NCBI GenBank assembly: GCA_041394325.1
Contig: JAWKIJ010000001.1
Coordinates: 372,001 to 436,000, forward strand
Reading direction: 5' to 3'
DNA: 64,000 bases
Source: JAWKIJ01 sp041394325
Lineage (GTDB): Bacteria; Actinomycetota; Acidimicrobiia; Acidimicrobiales; Microtrichaceae
Part shown: one piece after another, positions 44,949-53,217 of the stretch
Position numbering within the stretch: position 1 is the stretch's first letter
How the letters are laid out: every line of letters begins with the position of its first letter
Program-made: the position numbers and the translations under genes
Notes under the pieces: generated by a model
What the model was told of the DNA's origin: nothing
The model's input: the letters and a program-made list of their open reading frames with translations, nothing else
Database searches by the model: none

Positions 44949-45856
44949 TGCCCACCACAGTACGGAGCCGGGCCCTCCGTGAGGACGGGGGAACGCCGGA
45001 CATAGGCCGTGGCGGCCTCCACCGCCGTCTCGACGGCATCGGCGACACTCGCGCCCGCGGCGAGCGCGGTGAACGCCGTGGCGGCGAACGTGTCACCCGC
45101 ACCGATGGTGTGTTCGGCCACCACGACCGTGTCCGAGGGCGCCGGAACGTGTCGGGCCACCTCGACACCACCCCGGTAGGCGCACGCGCCATCCGGCCCG
45201 AGGGTGTGCAGGACGATGCCGTCGTAGCCCGACAACACGCCGGCGGCGCGCAGATGCGCGAACTCCTCGTCGTTGAGTGCGATGGCGTCGGCGAACCGTG
45301 GGGCATCCGGCCAGCGGTCGGCGACGAGGGTCAGGCGACCGTCGGCCGTGGTGCCGCGCAGCAGGCCCTGGGGGGTGGCTCCGACGAAGCGGCCCCGGCG
45401 GCGCGCCGACTCGAGGAGTTCGCCGGACAGTTCGCCGAAGACGGGGCCGAGATGGATCACGTCGAAGCAACCCTCGGGTAACGACGTCAACAGCGGCGCC
45501 CTCCCGACGAGCCGCCGCGGTCCTCGGGCGGCATCACGTCCGAACTCGAACGTCGTGTCCTCGATCGCGTCGAGCGTGACGAACTCGACGTCGGAGCCCA
45601 GGGCCTCGACGAGCCGGGAACGGGTCGCCGGTGTGCACGCTGTCACGACCGTCGAGTGGTTGCCGAGCGCCGTGGACTGCTTCGTGGCGTAGAACACCGT
45701 GCCACCGAGCCGCGGGGCGGACCCGCCGGGGAACACGTCGACGCACACGTGGCCGACGACGAGGTACGAACGCTCCCGGTCCGTGCGGCGGCCACTCGGC
45801 GCGTCGTCGATCGGGACGGCCCCCATGTCTCCGGTCAACGGCTTCACCGTCCTCAC
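44942..45856 (-). CDS. PfkB-family carbohydrate kinase
   Basis: A 304-residue ribokinase-like protein. YLVVGHVCVDVFPGGSAPRL and LGGTVFYATKQSTALGNHST give the first Gly-rich segment, IALNDEEFAHLRAAGVL the mid motif and AEHTIGAGDTFAATAFTALA the PfkB signature with catalytic Asp in GAGD. Substrate may be a sugar or nucleoside. Start at GTG 45856 or ATG 45826; the latter shortens a non-conserved tail. Overlap with the BadF-type kinase suggests joint scavenging of sugars, perhaps cell-wall derived, which is inference. Confidence 0.86.
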   Translation of the reverse strand: MRTVKPLTGDMGAVPIDDAPSGRRTDRERSYLVVGHVCVDVFPGGSAPRLGGTVFYATKQSTALGNHSTVVTACTPATRSRLVEALGSDVEFVTLDAIEDTTFEFGRDAARGPRRLVGRAPLLTSLPEGCFDVIHLGPVFGELSGELLESARRRGRFVGATPQGLLRGTTADGRLTLVADRWPDAPRFADAIALNDEEFAHLRAAGVLSGYDGIVLHTLGPDGACAYRGGVEVARHVPAPSDTVVVAEHTIGAGDTFAATAFTALAAGASVADAVETAVEAATAYVRRSPVLTEGPAPYCGGQC

Positions 45857-45930
45857 GTCACGCGTCGCGATCGCGCGCCGCGACCGTCGTGGTCAACGTA
45901 GGCGGGTCCGGACCCTTGGACGGCCACTTC

Positions 45931-45936
45931 TAGCCT
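45931..45936 (+). promoter_or_regulatory. Putative leaderless -10 box (TAGCCT)
   Basis: TAGCCT is followed by 8 nt and ATG 45945 of the AlkB-like gene. Confidence 0.5.
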
Positions 45937-45944
45937 GGTGGCCG

Positions 45945-46646
45945 ATGGGTTTCGAGCCGGCCATCGACCGACGCGCGGCGGTCGAGCACATCGCCCTCGA
46001 CGACACGAGTTGGGTCGATCTGTGCCGGCGATTCGTTCCCGACGCGACGACGCTGATGCACGACATGCTCACGACGGTCCCCTGGCGGCCCTCCAGCGTG
46101 TTCCGTTACGAGGTCGACCTCCTCCGCCGACGAATGGAGGGTTCGCTCCGCGGAATCGATCTCCCGGTCGTTCGACAGACCGGGATGCACCTGCGATCGC
46201 GATACCGCCGTCCGATGGAGGGCCCCGGTGTCCTGCTGTACCGCGATGGATCCGACGCGATCGGCTTCCACCGGGACCGCGCCATGCGCTGGCTCGACGA
46301 CACGCTGGTCGCGATCGTGGTACTCGGGATGCCGCGCCCGTTCGTCCTTCGCCCGCGAACGGTCGCCGTCGGGGCTTCGTCGCGCGACGTGGACCTGTCC
46401 GCCGGCGACGGCGACCTCCTCGTGATGGGTGGACGCACGCAGGCGGACTGGCTGCACGGCGTCCCGCCGCATCCCGGGGCACGACCGAGGATCTCTATGA
46501 CCTGGCGTTGGACCTCGCGGAGGGGCCGCCCCGACGACTCGGTGTCCTACGGGGCCGCGGTCCGCTTCGGCGACAGCGGAAGGGTCGGTCCGCAACGGCG
46601 ACGCGCCGCTCCGCAGGCTTCAGTTCCGCGGTCCAACGGCCGATGA
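45945..46646 (+). CDS. AlkB-like 2-oxoglutarate/Fe(II)-dependent oxygenase
   Basis: A 233-residue protein. The iron ligands are H109 and D111 in AIGFHRDRAM and H171 in ADWLHGVPPHP. Arg182 and Arg188 in RPRISMTWRWT fit the 2-oxoglutarate and substrate-binding R-x5-R of AlkB proteins. The family removes alkyl groups from DNA or RNA bases by oxidative demethylation. The C-terminal ~40 residues are basic and not conserved. It is likely expressed from a leaderless promoter and is followed after 7 bp by a PilZ-like gene. A different small-molecule substrate cannot be excluded. Confidence 0.82.
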   Translation: MGFEPAIDRRAAVEHIALDDTSWVDLCRRFVPDATTLMHDMLTTVPWRPSSVFRYEVDLLRRRMEGSLRGIDLPVVRQTGMHLRSRYRRPMEGPGVLLYRDGSDAIGFHRDRAMRWLDDTLVAIVVLGMPRPFVLRPRTVAVGASSRDVDLSAGDGDLLVMGGRTQADWLHGVPPHPGARPRISMTWRWTSRRGRPDDSVSYGAAVRFGDSGRVGPQRRRAAPQASVPRSNGR

Positions 46647-46653
46647 TGCAAGC

Positions 46654-47034
46654 GTGGAGAAGCGCCCACCGCCCGATACCCGCCGACTCGGCGAGCGGCT
46701 CGTCGTCGAAGGGGTCACCCTCGACTGGGACGTCCCCCGCGGCCGAACACGTCGGCGACTCGGCCGGCGGAAGGCCGAAGTGGTCGACGTGTCGTCCTCG
46801 GGAGCGCGGCTGCTCGCCCCCCGCGACCCGGACATGGCCGTCGGCAGGATCGTCCGGGTCGCGTTGGACGGCGAGGTCGGCGTGGCGTGCATCCGACGCG
46901 TCGAAACCGCGGAGAAGGGCCGCGCCGCGTACGGGGTCGAGTGGCTCGAACTGACCTACGAACTCCGACGCGTCCTGACCCCGCACCTCCAGGAACCGGA
47001 GCCGGCGATGCCCGTCGTCGAGTGGAGGCGTTGA
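46654..47034 (+). CDS. PilZ-like domain protein
   Basis: A 126-residue single-domain protein starting at GTG 46654. DTRRLGERLVVEGV gives the R-x3-R turn and AEVVDVSSSGARLLAPRD the D-x-S-x-x-G strand, the two halves of the cyclic-di-GMP site in PilZ proteins. AYGVEWLELTYELRRVL is the usual C-terminal helix. It could be a c-di-GMP receptor acting on a partner protein. It is the second PilZ-like sequence here, and unlike the one at 32618-34933 it keeps the consensus ligand residues. Function of the pair is unknown. Confidence 0.72.
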   Translation: MEKRPPPDTRRLGERLVVEGVTLDWDVPRGRTRRRLGRRKAEVVDVSSSGARLLAPRDPDMAVGRIVRVALDGEVGVACIRRVETAEKGRAAYGVEWLELTYELRRVLTPHLQEPEPAMPVVEWRR

Positions 47035-47084
47035 CCAAAGCCGTTTCGGAACCCACCACCGGCGCCGAGTAGACCTCGGGGTCG

Positions 47085-48377
47085 ATGAGGACCCCGGAGG
47101 ACACGAAGGTCGGCGGGATCGCCACCCGTCGAGGCGCATCGCCGACCGGAACGGCCGCCGCGGAGCGGTGGGATCTCATCGTCGTCGGTGCGGGACCCGG
47201 CGGTTGCGCGGCGGCGATCGAGGCCGCGCGGGCCGGCATGAAGGTCGTCGTCTTCGAACGTCACCGGCGCGGCCGCGACAAGGTTTGCGGTGACGGGTTG
47301 ACCCCCAGAGCGACCACCGCGCTCGACCACCTCGGCGTGGACTGGTCCGCGGCGCACCGTATCGACGGCCTGCGGATGATCGCGGGCCGTGTCCGACGCG
47401 AGATGCCATGGCCCGACGGGGGGCCGTTCGGCCGATTCGGCGCCGTCTGGCCCCGGCGAAGCCTGGACGCCGTGCTGGCCGACCACGCCGAAGAGGCCGG
47501 GGCGGTGATCCGTTGGGAGACACCGGTGGAGGTGCTGTTCGAGGACCGCCGTGTCGTGGGTGTGGTCGACGGATCGCACCGGGCGACGGCACCGCTGGTC
47601 GTGGTCGCAGCCGGGGCCCCGGGCTCGATCAACCGGGCTCTCGGCGCCGAACGCGACCCCGACGAGCCCTTCGGCCTGGCGATGCGAACCTACGCGACCA
47701 CTCCACGCCATGCCGACCGGCTCCTCGAGGCGTGCCTCACCCTGACCGACGAGGCCGGTACCCCGGTACCGGGATACGGATGGTTGTTTCCCGCCGGCGA
47801 CGGCACCGTCAACATCGGTGTCGGAGCGTTGTCGACGATGCGGGGTTTCAAGCGCCTCAACCTGGCCAACCTCCTGAGGGCGTATCGGCGAACCGCCACC
47901 GACGAATGGGGGCTCGGCCCCGACCTGGAACCGCCGCGTGCCTGGCGCCTCCCGTTTCGGACGCTTCGCCGCCACGGACCCGGCTGGGTGGCGGTCGGCG
48001 ATGCGGCAGGCCTGATCAATCCGATGAACGGAGAGGGCATCGACTACGCCTTGGAGTCGGGGATCCTCGCCGGCACCCTCGCGTCGTCGCCCTCCACCGC
48101 CCCGCAACGCTACGACGAGGCGGTGGGCCGCTCCTACGACGCGTTCCTCCGGACCGGCCGACGCTTCTCCGCCCTGATCGGCCATCCCTGGATCCTCCGC
48201 GCGGGCCTTCGGGCATCGGTCAGCACCGCCGCGATCGCCGATCTCACCCTGGCGGTCATGGCCAACCTCGTCGAACCCGACGGCACCGACGCCCGGGCGA
48301 GGACGCTGCGGGGGGCGGGACGGGTACTGACCGCGATCGAACCGTGGCTCGTGCGCTCCTCCCACGAGCGGCGCTGA
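47085..48377 (+). CDS. Geranylgeranyl reductase family FAD-dependent oxidoreductase
   Basis: A 430-residue flavoprotein. WDLIVVGAGPGGCAAAIEAA is the FAD dinucleotide fold, GRDKVCGDGLTPRATTALDH the family's CGDG motif, PGYGWLFPAGDGTVNIGVGA the active-site region and WVAVGDAAGLINPMNGEGID the second FAD motif. Actinobacterial members reduce isoprenoid double bonds, for example on menaquinone (MenJ) or polyprenyl lipids; which substrate applies here is unknown. ATG 47085 begins a poorly conserved 30-residue lead before the flavin motif. Frame intact. Confidence 0.87.
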   Translation: MRTPEDTKVGGIATRRGASPTGTAAAERWDLIVVGAGPGGCAAAIEAARAGMKVVVFERHRRGRDKVCGDGLTPRATTALDHLGVDWSAAHRIDGLRMIAGRVRREMPWPDGGPFGRFGAVWPRRSLDAVLADHAEEAGAVIRWETPVEVLFEDRRVVGVVDGSHRATAPLVVVAAGAPGSINRALGAERDPDEPFGLAMRTYATTPRHADRLLEACLTLTDEAGTPVPGYGWLFPAGDGTVNIGVGALSTMRGFKRLNLANLLRAYRRTATDEWGLGPDLEPPRAWRLPFRTLRRHGPGWVAVGDAAGLINPMNGEGIDYALESGILAGTLASSPSTAPQRYDEAVGRSYDAFLRTGRRFSALIGHPWILRAGLRASVSTAAIADLTLAVMANLVEPDGTDARARTLRGAGRVLTAIEPWLVRSSHERR

Positions 48378-48446
48378 GATCGGCATCATCGCCTCCGACC
48401 ACCCCCGAAGGTTCATGTCTCCCGAAGGAGGAGCCGAAGGGATGAC

Positions 48447-49610
48447 ATGGGGAGTTCGCGGGAACCGCGCGTGTGGGCCGCCGTCGTGGCGGCGGTGGCG
48501 ATCGTGGTCGGGGGATGCGCCGCCGGAGCGGGATCGCCGTCCAACCGCTCCCGAGGCGCTGCCGACGGGTTGCCAACAGGCCGATTCGAGATCGTCGGGC
48601 GCAGGATCTACGACCCCGACGGCCGACGCTTCTACCCGATCGGCGCCAACGTGGCGGTCCGCCAGGGCCGCTACGAGCACGGATACACCTTCAACTGGAA
48701 CGGCACCGCCACCGGCCGTTCGGCCGATGTGGCCGCTTGGGGATGGAACACGGTGCGTGCCAACCTGGTCTGCCTGCCACCGGGGGATCCGAGCACGGCC
48801 GACCTCGACGCCGGGATCGACGACCTCATCGACGAGTACACCGCCCGGCGGATCGTCGTCATGGTCGAATGCCACGACCTCACCGGCCGCAACCCCCGCC
48901 TCGACGATTCGTCGACCCAACGGGTGCTCGGCTTCTGGGACCGCCTCGCGACACGGTGGAGGAACAACCCCTACGTGTGGTTCAACCCCTTCAACGAACC
49001 CGTCTCCCACGGTGGTGCCGCCGCGAACGACGCATGGCTCGCACTCCAACGGGGCGCCCTGACCCGGATCCGGGCCATCGCACCGGACAACGTGTTCGTC
49101 GCGGACCTCCCCCGCTACGGACAGGGGGTGGAGGCTCTCACCGGGGCCGATTCCGTCACCAGGCTGGGTGCGGGCCGGCACAACGTGTTGTACTCCTGGC
49201 ACGCCTACGGCGCGGTCGGGGTGGGTGGAGCCTTCGGCCGGTACGAGGACAACGCGAACGAAGCCGCGAGCAGAGCCGACCACGAGGCCGTGCTGCGCTA
49301 CGCCTACGACCACGACATACCCCTCGTGATCGGCGAGTTCGGCGATCCGCTGACCCTCGGGGAGGGGAGCGCCGGCCCACCGATCTGGAACCGGATCGGC
49401 GCCCGTGCGGTGATGGACCTCGCGCCACGCTACGAGGTGGGTTTGCTGTGGTGGCACGCGACCGGCGACAGCAACAACTCGCTCACCTACTCGTTGATGG
49501 CCGACCGTCACCGTGCGCCGTGGTCCGCTGCCGGTGACGGCAACGGGTTGAGCGACGGTGGACGGCGGTTCTGGAACGTCTCAAAGAACCCACCGGCCCT
49601 CCAACCCTGA
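48447..49610 (+). CDS. Lipoprotein glycoside hydrolase, GH5-like (cellulase superfamily)
   Basis: A 387-residue exported protein. The signal peptide AAVVAAVAIVVGGCAAG contains a lipobox with Cys24, so it is predicted to be anchored outside the membrane. The TIM-barrel core shows RFYPIGANVAVRQGRYEHGY, the acid/base Glu184 in VWFNPFNEPVSHGG, LYSWHAYGAVGVGGAFGRYE, and the nucleophile Glu297 in IPLVIGEFGDPLTLGE. It would cut beta-linked glucan or mannan. ATG 48447 has GGAGG about 17 nt upstream; a second ATG at 48442 is out of frame. It may trim surface glycans or digest polymers, which is not shown. Confidence 0.85.
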   Translation: MGSSREPRVWAAVVAAVAIVVGGCAAGAGSPSNRSRGAADGLPTGRFEIVGRRIYDPDGRRFYPIGANVAVRQGRYEHGYTFNWNGTATGRSADVAAWGWNTVRANLVCLPPGDPSTADLDAGIDDLIDEYTARRIVVMVECHDLTGRNPRLDDSSTQRVLGFWDRLATRWRNNPYVWFNPFNEPVSHGGAAANDAWLALQRGALTRIRAIAPDNVFVADLPRYGQGVEALTGADSVTRLGAGRHNVLYSWHAYGAVGVGGAFGRYEDNANEAASRADHEAVLRYAYDHDIPLVIGEFGDPLTLGEGSAGPPIWNRIGARAVMDLAPRYEVGLLWWHATGDSNNSLTYSLMADRHRAPWSAAGDGNGLSDGGRRFWNVSKNPPALQP

Positions 49611-49717
49611 CCCCGCACCGGTCCCCCCCGGACGCGGCGCGACTGGTCCGTTCGGCCCGATTTCCTCAAGGCCGCCCCTCCGGTTTACGGCGCGACCGAT
49701 TCGGCCGATGGGCATGG

Positions 49718-50476
49718 GTGCAGATCCCTCCCGTGATCGAGACGCGGATCCAGTCGATCCTCGCGCGCTTCGACCCGGAGGCCTCCGCAGACTTCCGGTC
49801 CACGAGCGCATCCTCGACCGTCGGCGAACCGGGCGTGGGGTCCGCGACCGCCGCCGTGGACTCGACCTCGACCGCGCAGGCGTTCGCCGGGGCCATGGAT
49901 CTCGCCGGCGGGCTGCTCACCGGCAGCGGTGGGATCCTCGGAGGCACCTCGAGCGGGCTCGGACTCAGCGGCTCCACCCTTGGGGCGCTCTCGATTCGCA
50001 GCGCCAACGCATCCACCCCGGCGGCGGGCACCGCCGCAGCGACCGACGCCGGCCCGATCGCGACGACCGAGGAGGTCAAGGCGATCCAGGCGGCGCAGAC
50101 GTACTCCAACGGACGGCTACCCGACGACGCGCTCACCTCGATCGGCGTCGGCTCCCACCGGCTCCGCGCCCCCGCCGCCTCCGCCTTCAAGCAGATGCGC
50201 ACGGCGGCTTCCGCCGACGGGGTCACCATCGGAGTCACCGACTCGTATCGCAGCTACGACGCCCAGGTCGACGTCGCACGTCGCAAGGGCCTCTACAGCC
50301 AGGGCGGCCTTGCGGCGAAGCCCGGCACCTCCAAACACGGGTGGGGGCTCGCGTTGGACCTCGACCTCGACGGCAAGGCGTTGTCGTGGATGCGAGCGAA
50401 CGGCGCGCGGTTCGGCTTCGTCGCCGACACACCCCGGGAGTCGTGGCACTGGGTGTTCGACGGGGTCAAGGCCTGA
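49718..50476 (+). CDS. M15B-type D-alanyl-D-alanine carboxypeptidase domain protein
   Basis: A 252-residue protein. The N-terminal 120 residues are low-complexity Ser/Gly/Ala after a short helix (VIETRIQSILARFDPEA). The C-terminal domain is VanY-like: GVTDSYRSYDAQVDVARRKG, the zinc ligands in GTSKHGWGLALDLDL (His and Asp) and RESWHWVFDG (catalytic Glu and His). It would trim D-Ala from peptidoglycan stems. No signal peptide is visible, so the mode of export is unclear. GTG 49718 fits the following helix. The 107 bp before it hold nothing notable. Confidence 0.83.
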   Translation: MQIPPVIETRIQSILARFDPEASADFRSTSASSTVGEPGVGSATAAVDSTSTAQAFAGAMDLAGGLLTGSGGILGGTSSGLGLSGSTLGALSIRSANASTPAAGTAAATDAGPIATTEEVKAIQAAQTYSNGRLPDDALTSIGVGSHRLRAPAASAFKQMRTAASADGVTIGVTDSYRSYDAQVDVARRKGLYSQGGLAAKPGTSKHGWGLALDLDLDGKALSWMRANGARFGFVADTPRESWHWVFDGVKA

Positions 50477-50526
50477 GACTCCACGGCGACCGGACAGCCA
50501 CGGCCGACAGCGGTAAGAATCGGCGG

Positions 50527-50942
50527 GTGACCGACAACCCCCTGCGACGTTCCGACGACGAGTGGCGGGCACGGCTCGACGCGGACCGCTATGCCGTGTT
50601 GCGAGAGGCGGCCACCGAACCTCCGGGGAGCGGGGCGCTGCTGCACGAACATCGCGACGGCTCGTTCCGATGTGCCGGGTGTGGGGCGGTCCTTTTCGGC
50701 GCGGCGCGAAGTTCGAGTCGGGCTCGGGTTGGCCGTCGTTCTTCGAGACGGCTCGGCCGGAGGCGATCCGGCGTGTCGAGGACCGGAGCCATGGAATGAT
50801 CCGGGTGGAGGCGCAATGCGCCGCGTGCGGCTCGCACCTGGGTCACGTCTTCGACGACGGCCCCCGCCCCACCGGCGAACGCTTCTGCATGAACTCCCTC
50901 GCGCTCGAATTCGAGCCGTCCTCACCCTCGACCGAGTCCTGA
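50527..50942 (+). CDS. msrB: Peptide-methionine (R)-S-oxide reductase MsrB, one frame break
   Basis: 138 residues after restoring one G near 50702. The first frame starts VTDNPLRRSDDEWRARLDAD and has zinc Cys in FRCAGCGAVLF. The second frame gives AKFESGSGWPSFFE, the second zinc pair in EAQCAACGSHLGHVFDDGP and the catalytic Cys in GERFCMNSLALEF. It reduces methionine-R-sulfoxide in proteins. GTG 50527 is preceded by TAAGAAT, 6 nt away, perhaps a leaderless promoter. The 3' end overlaps the convergent MFS gene by 21 bp. Confidence 0.92.
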
Positions 50943-52242
50943 GCCTCCGGGCTCGTGGAGGCCCGAGCTAGCGTCATCGTGCCGGCACCGGATGGCGGCT
51001 CGGCGGTGGCGAACGCGGATCGCGCCGTAGCCGGCGGCGGCCAACGTCGCTGCGGCACCGACCACCAGCCCCGTCCTCGGTCCCCAACGGTCGCAGATCG
51101 CACCGAGAATCGGGCCTCCGATCGGTGTGCTCCCGAGGAACACCATCGCATGGACCGCCAACACCCGCCCCCGCATCTCGGGGCTCGCGTGGAGTTGCAC
51201 GATGGAGGTGGTGGCCGTCATGAAGACGATGGACGTGATCCCTACGAGCACGGCGAGCGGGTACGCGACCGCGAGGCTGGGGGCGGTCGAGAACACGGCG
51301 ATCGCCACGGCGAACATGAGTGCGGTACTCGTCAGCCATCCGAGATCACCCACCGGTCGACGGGCCACGAACAGCGCCCCGACGAGGGAACCGATGCTCA
51401 TCGCCGCGTACACCATCGAGTAGGCGAGCTCGTCGCCGTGGAGGGTCCGCTCGACCAGGAGCGGGAGCACCACGCCGAAATTGAAGGCGAGGGTGCCGAC
51501 GAACGCCATCATCACGAGCGGTACGCGGAGGTGTGGCTCGGGACGCGATGTAGGCGAACCCGGCCCGGATCTGGCCGCGTCCGCGTTCGGGGACCTTGGA
51601 CGGGCGGAGGGCGGATGGATCGATGCGCAGGTATCCCGCGATGACCGCGACGTAGCTGACCCCGTCGATCACGAAGCACCATCCGTAGCCCAGCGAGTCG
51701 ATCACCACACCCGCGAGCGCCGCGCCGATCACCCTGGCGCCGGTCATCATGGCGCTGTTCAACGAGACGGCGTTGCCGACGAGCTCGCCGTCCACCATCT
51801 CGACCACGAAAGCCCGCCGTGTGGGATTGTCGAACGCCGTGGTGAGTCCGCCGGCCAGCGCCACCCCGTACAGCGCCAACACCGGTGGCCGGTCCATGAA
51901 CGCGAGTGTTGCCAACGCGAAGGACTGCACCATCGCACACGCCTGGACCGTGATGAGCAGCCGGCGCTTGTCGGCACGGTCCGCCACCAGCCCCGCCCAC
52001 GGCCCGAGGAGCAGCACCGGAGCGAACTGGCACGCGACCAGGGCCCCGACCTGCTTGCCCGAACCCGTGATCTTGAGCACGAGCAGCGTCTGGGCGGCCA
52101 ACGTCATCCAGTTGCCGACCTGGGACACGCCCTGGCCCACGAAGAACAGCCGGAAGTTCCGTACCGACAGGGACGCGAACGTACCGACGCGACCCGTCGC
52201 CGTGGAGCCCTCCGAGTCGTCCACGGGTTCCGAACTCTCCAC
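50922..52242 (-). CDS. MFS transporter (EntS/MFS_3-like), one frame break
   Basis: 440 residues after restoring one CG near 51540. Twelve predicted membrane helices, with NFRLFFVGQGVSQVGNWMTL at the start, LVADRADKRRLLITVQACAM as the conserved loop 2-3 motif and DNPTRRAFVVEMVDGELVGN diagnostic of the EntS/MFS_3 group. The second part (MMAFVGTLAFNFGVVLPLLV) follows in the other frame. A small-molecule exporter; substrate unknown. GTG 52242 is chosen because TAGGGT lies 8 nt upstream. An ATG 5 nt earlier is out of frame. Confidence 0.86.
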
Positions 52243-52250
52243 TTCATCGG

Positions 52251-52256
52251 ACCCTA
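52251..52256 (-). promoter_or_regulatory. Putative leaderless -10 box (TAGGGT)
   Basis: On the minus strand TAGGGT is followed by 8 nt and GTG 52242 of the MFS gene. Confidence 0.5.
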
Positions 52257-52329
52257 TAGACCGACCACCGCGGCCGTGCCCTCGGTATCGGCGTGAGTCG
52301 GTTCACGGCGTGGCGCCGGATCGGCCACG

Positions 52330-53217
52330 ATGGATCCGATGCCGACACGACCGACGCCGGCGAGGACGGTGGTCTTCGTCCACGCCCACCCCGACGACGA
52401 GGCGATCTTCACCGGTGGAACGATCGCCATGCTCTCCCGGGCGGGTGACCGCGCCGTGGTGGTGTTCACCACGAGCGGCGAGTTGGGCCGTCCACCGTCG
52501 GGCGGTGACGGGCGCGGCACCGACGGGGGACTCTGCGATCCCGTCGCTCTCCGGTCGCACCGTCGAATCGAGGCCGAACGGGCGGGAGCCATCCTCGGCG
52601 TGCACGAAGTGGTTTTCCTCGACCATGTCGACTCCGGGCTCGGAGCGGACTCGGCCAGCCGCGGAGCGGGCGCGTTCGTCGACGTGTCACCCGCCACCGT
52701 CGCCGCGGAGATCGCGGCGATCGCCCGACGGGTGGGTGCGTGTGCGCTGGTCACCTACGACGAGCACGGCGTGTACGGCCACCCGGACCACATCCACGTC
52801 CACCTGGCCACGATGGCCGCGGCCGCGCTCGCGTCGGTTCCGACGACCTATCTCGCGACGGTCGACCGCGAATACCTCCACTTCGTCGAGACCCATGTCG
52901 TCGCACGAGCCGACGACGCGATACCGACGATCCGACGTGTCGGAACGCCGACCGTCGAGGTCACGACCGAGCTCGACGTCCGGGCGGTGATCGATACCAA
53001 GCGCTCGGCGATCGCCGCGCACCACAGCCAGGTGGGCGACGACCCCTCGATGGGCGTCACGGCGTTCGAAGAGGTGTACGGGTTCGAGTGGTACGTCCGC
53101 ATCGGCCCCCGCGGCATCCTCGACGACCTGGCCGAGCGGGTCCGAGCCGCCGACCCTCATCGAACCCCGAGACTCGCCGCCCCCGACCGCGCCTACGGTG
53201 AGCGGCATGGGACCTGA
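52330..53217 (+). CDS. PIG-L (LmbE-like) family deacetylase
   Basis: A 295-residue predicted zinc hydrolase. VVFVHAHPDDEAIFTGGTIA is the canonical AHPDDE motif, EHGVYGHPDHIHVHLATM the HPDH metal pair, and YDEHGVYGHP with VTAFEEVYGFEWYVRI the C-terminal part. Actinobacterial homologues include mycothiol MshB and Mca; the sequence does not tell whether this is one of them or a different N-acyl-sugar deacetylase. ATG 52330 or 52339 starts it. It overlaps the next gene's possible GTG start. Confidence 0.86.
   Translation: MDPMPTRPTPARTVVFVHAHPDDEAIFTGGTIAMLSRAGDRAVVVFTTSGELGRPPSGGDGRGTDGGLCDPVALRSHRRIEAERAGAILGVHEVVFLDHVDSGLGADSASRGAGAFVDVSPATVAAEIAAIARRVGACALVTYDEHGVYGHPDHIHVHLATMAAAALASVPTTYLATVDREYLHFVETHVVARADDAIPTIRRVGTPTVEVTTELDVRAVIDTKRSAIAAHHSQVGDDPSMGVTAFEEVYGFEWYVRIGPRGILDDLAERVRAADPHRTPRLAAPDRAYGERHGT
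53194..53199 (+). promoter_or_regulatory. Putative leaderless -10 box (TACGGT)
   Basis: TACGGT is followed by 7 nt and ATG 53207, which argues for that start over the GTG at 53198. Confidence 0.5.

Noticed and set aside
46956..49511. An 851-codon open frame on the minus strand
   Set aside because: It runs opposite to the well-supported flavoenzyme and GH5 genes, shows the Gly/Arg/Asp/Val-rich composition of antisense high-GC frames and has no recognisable motif.
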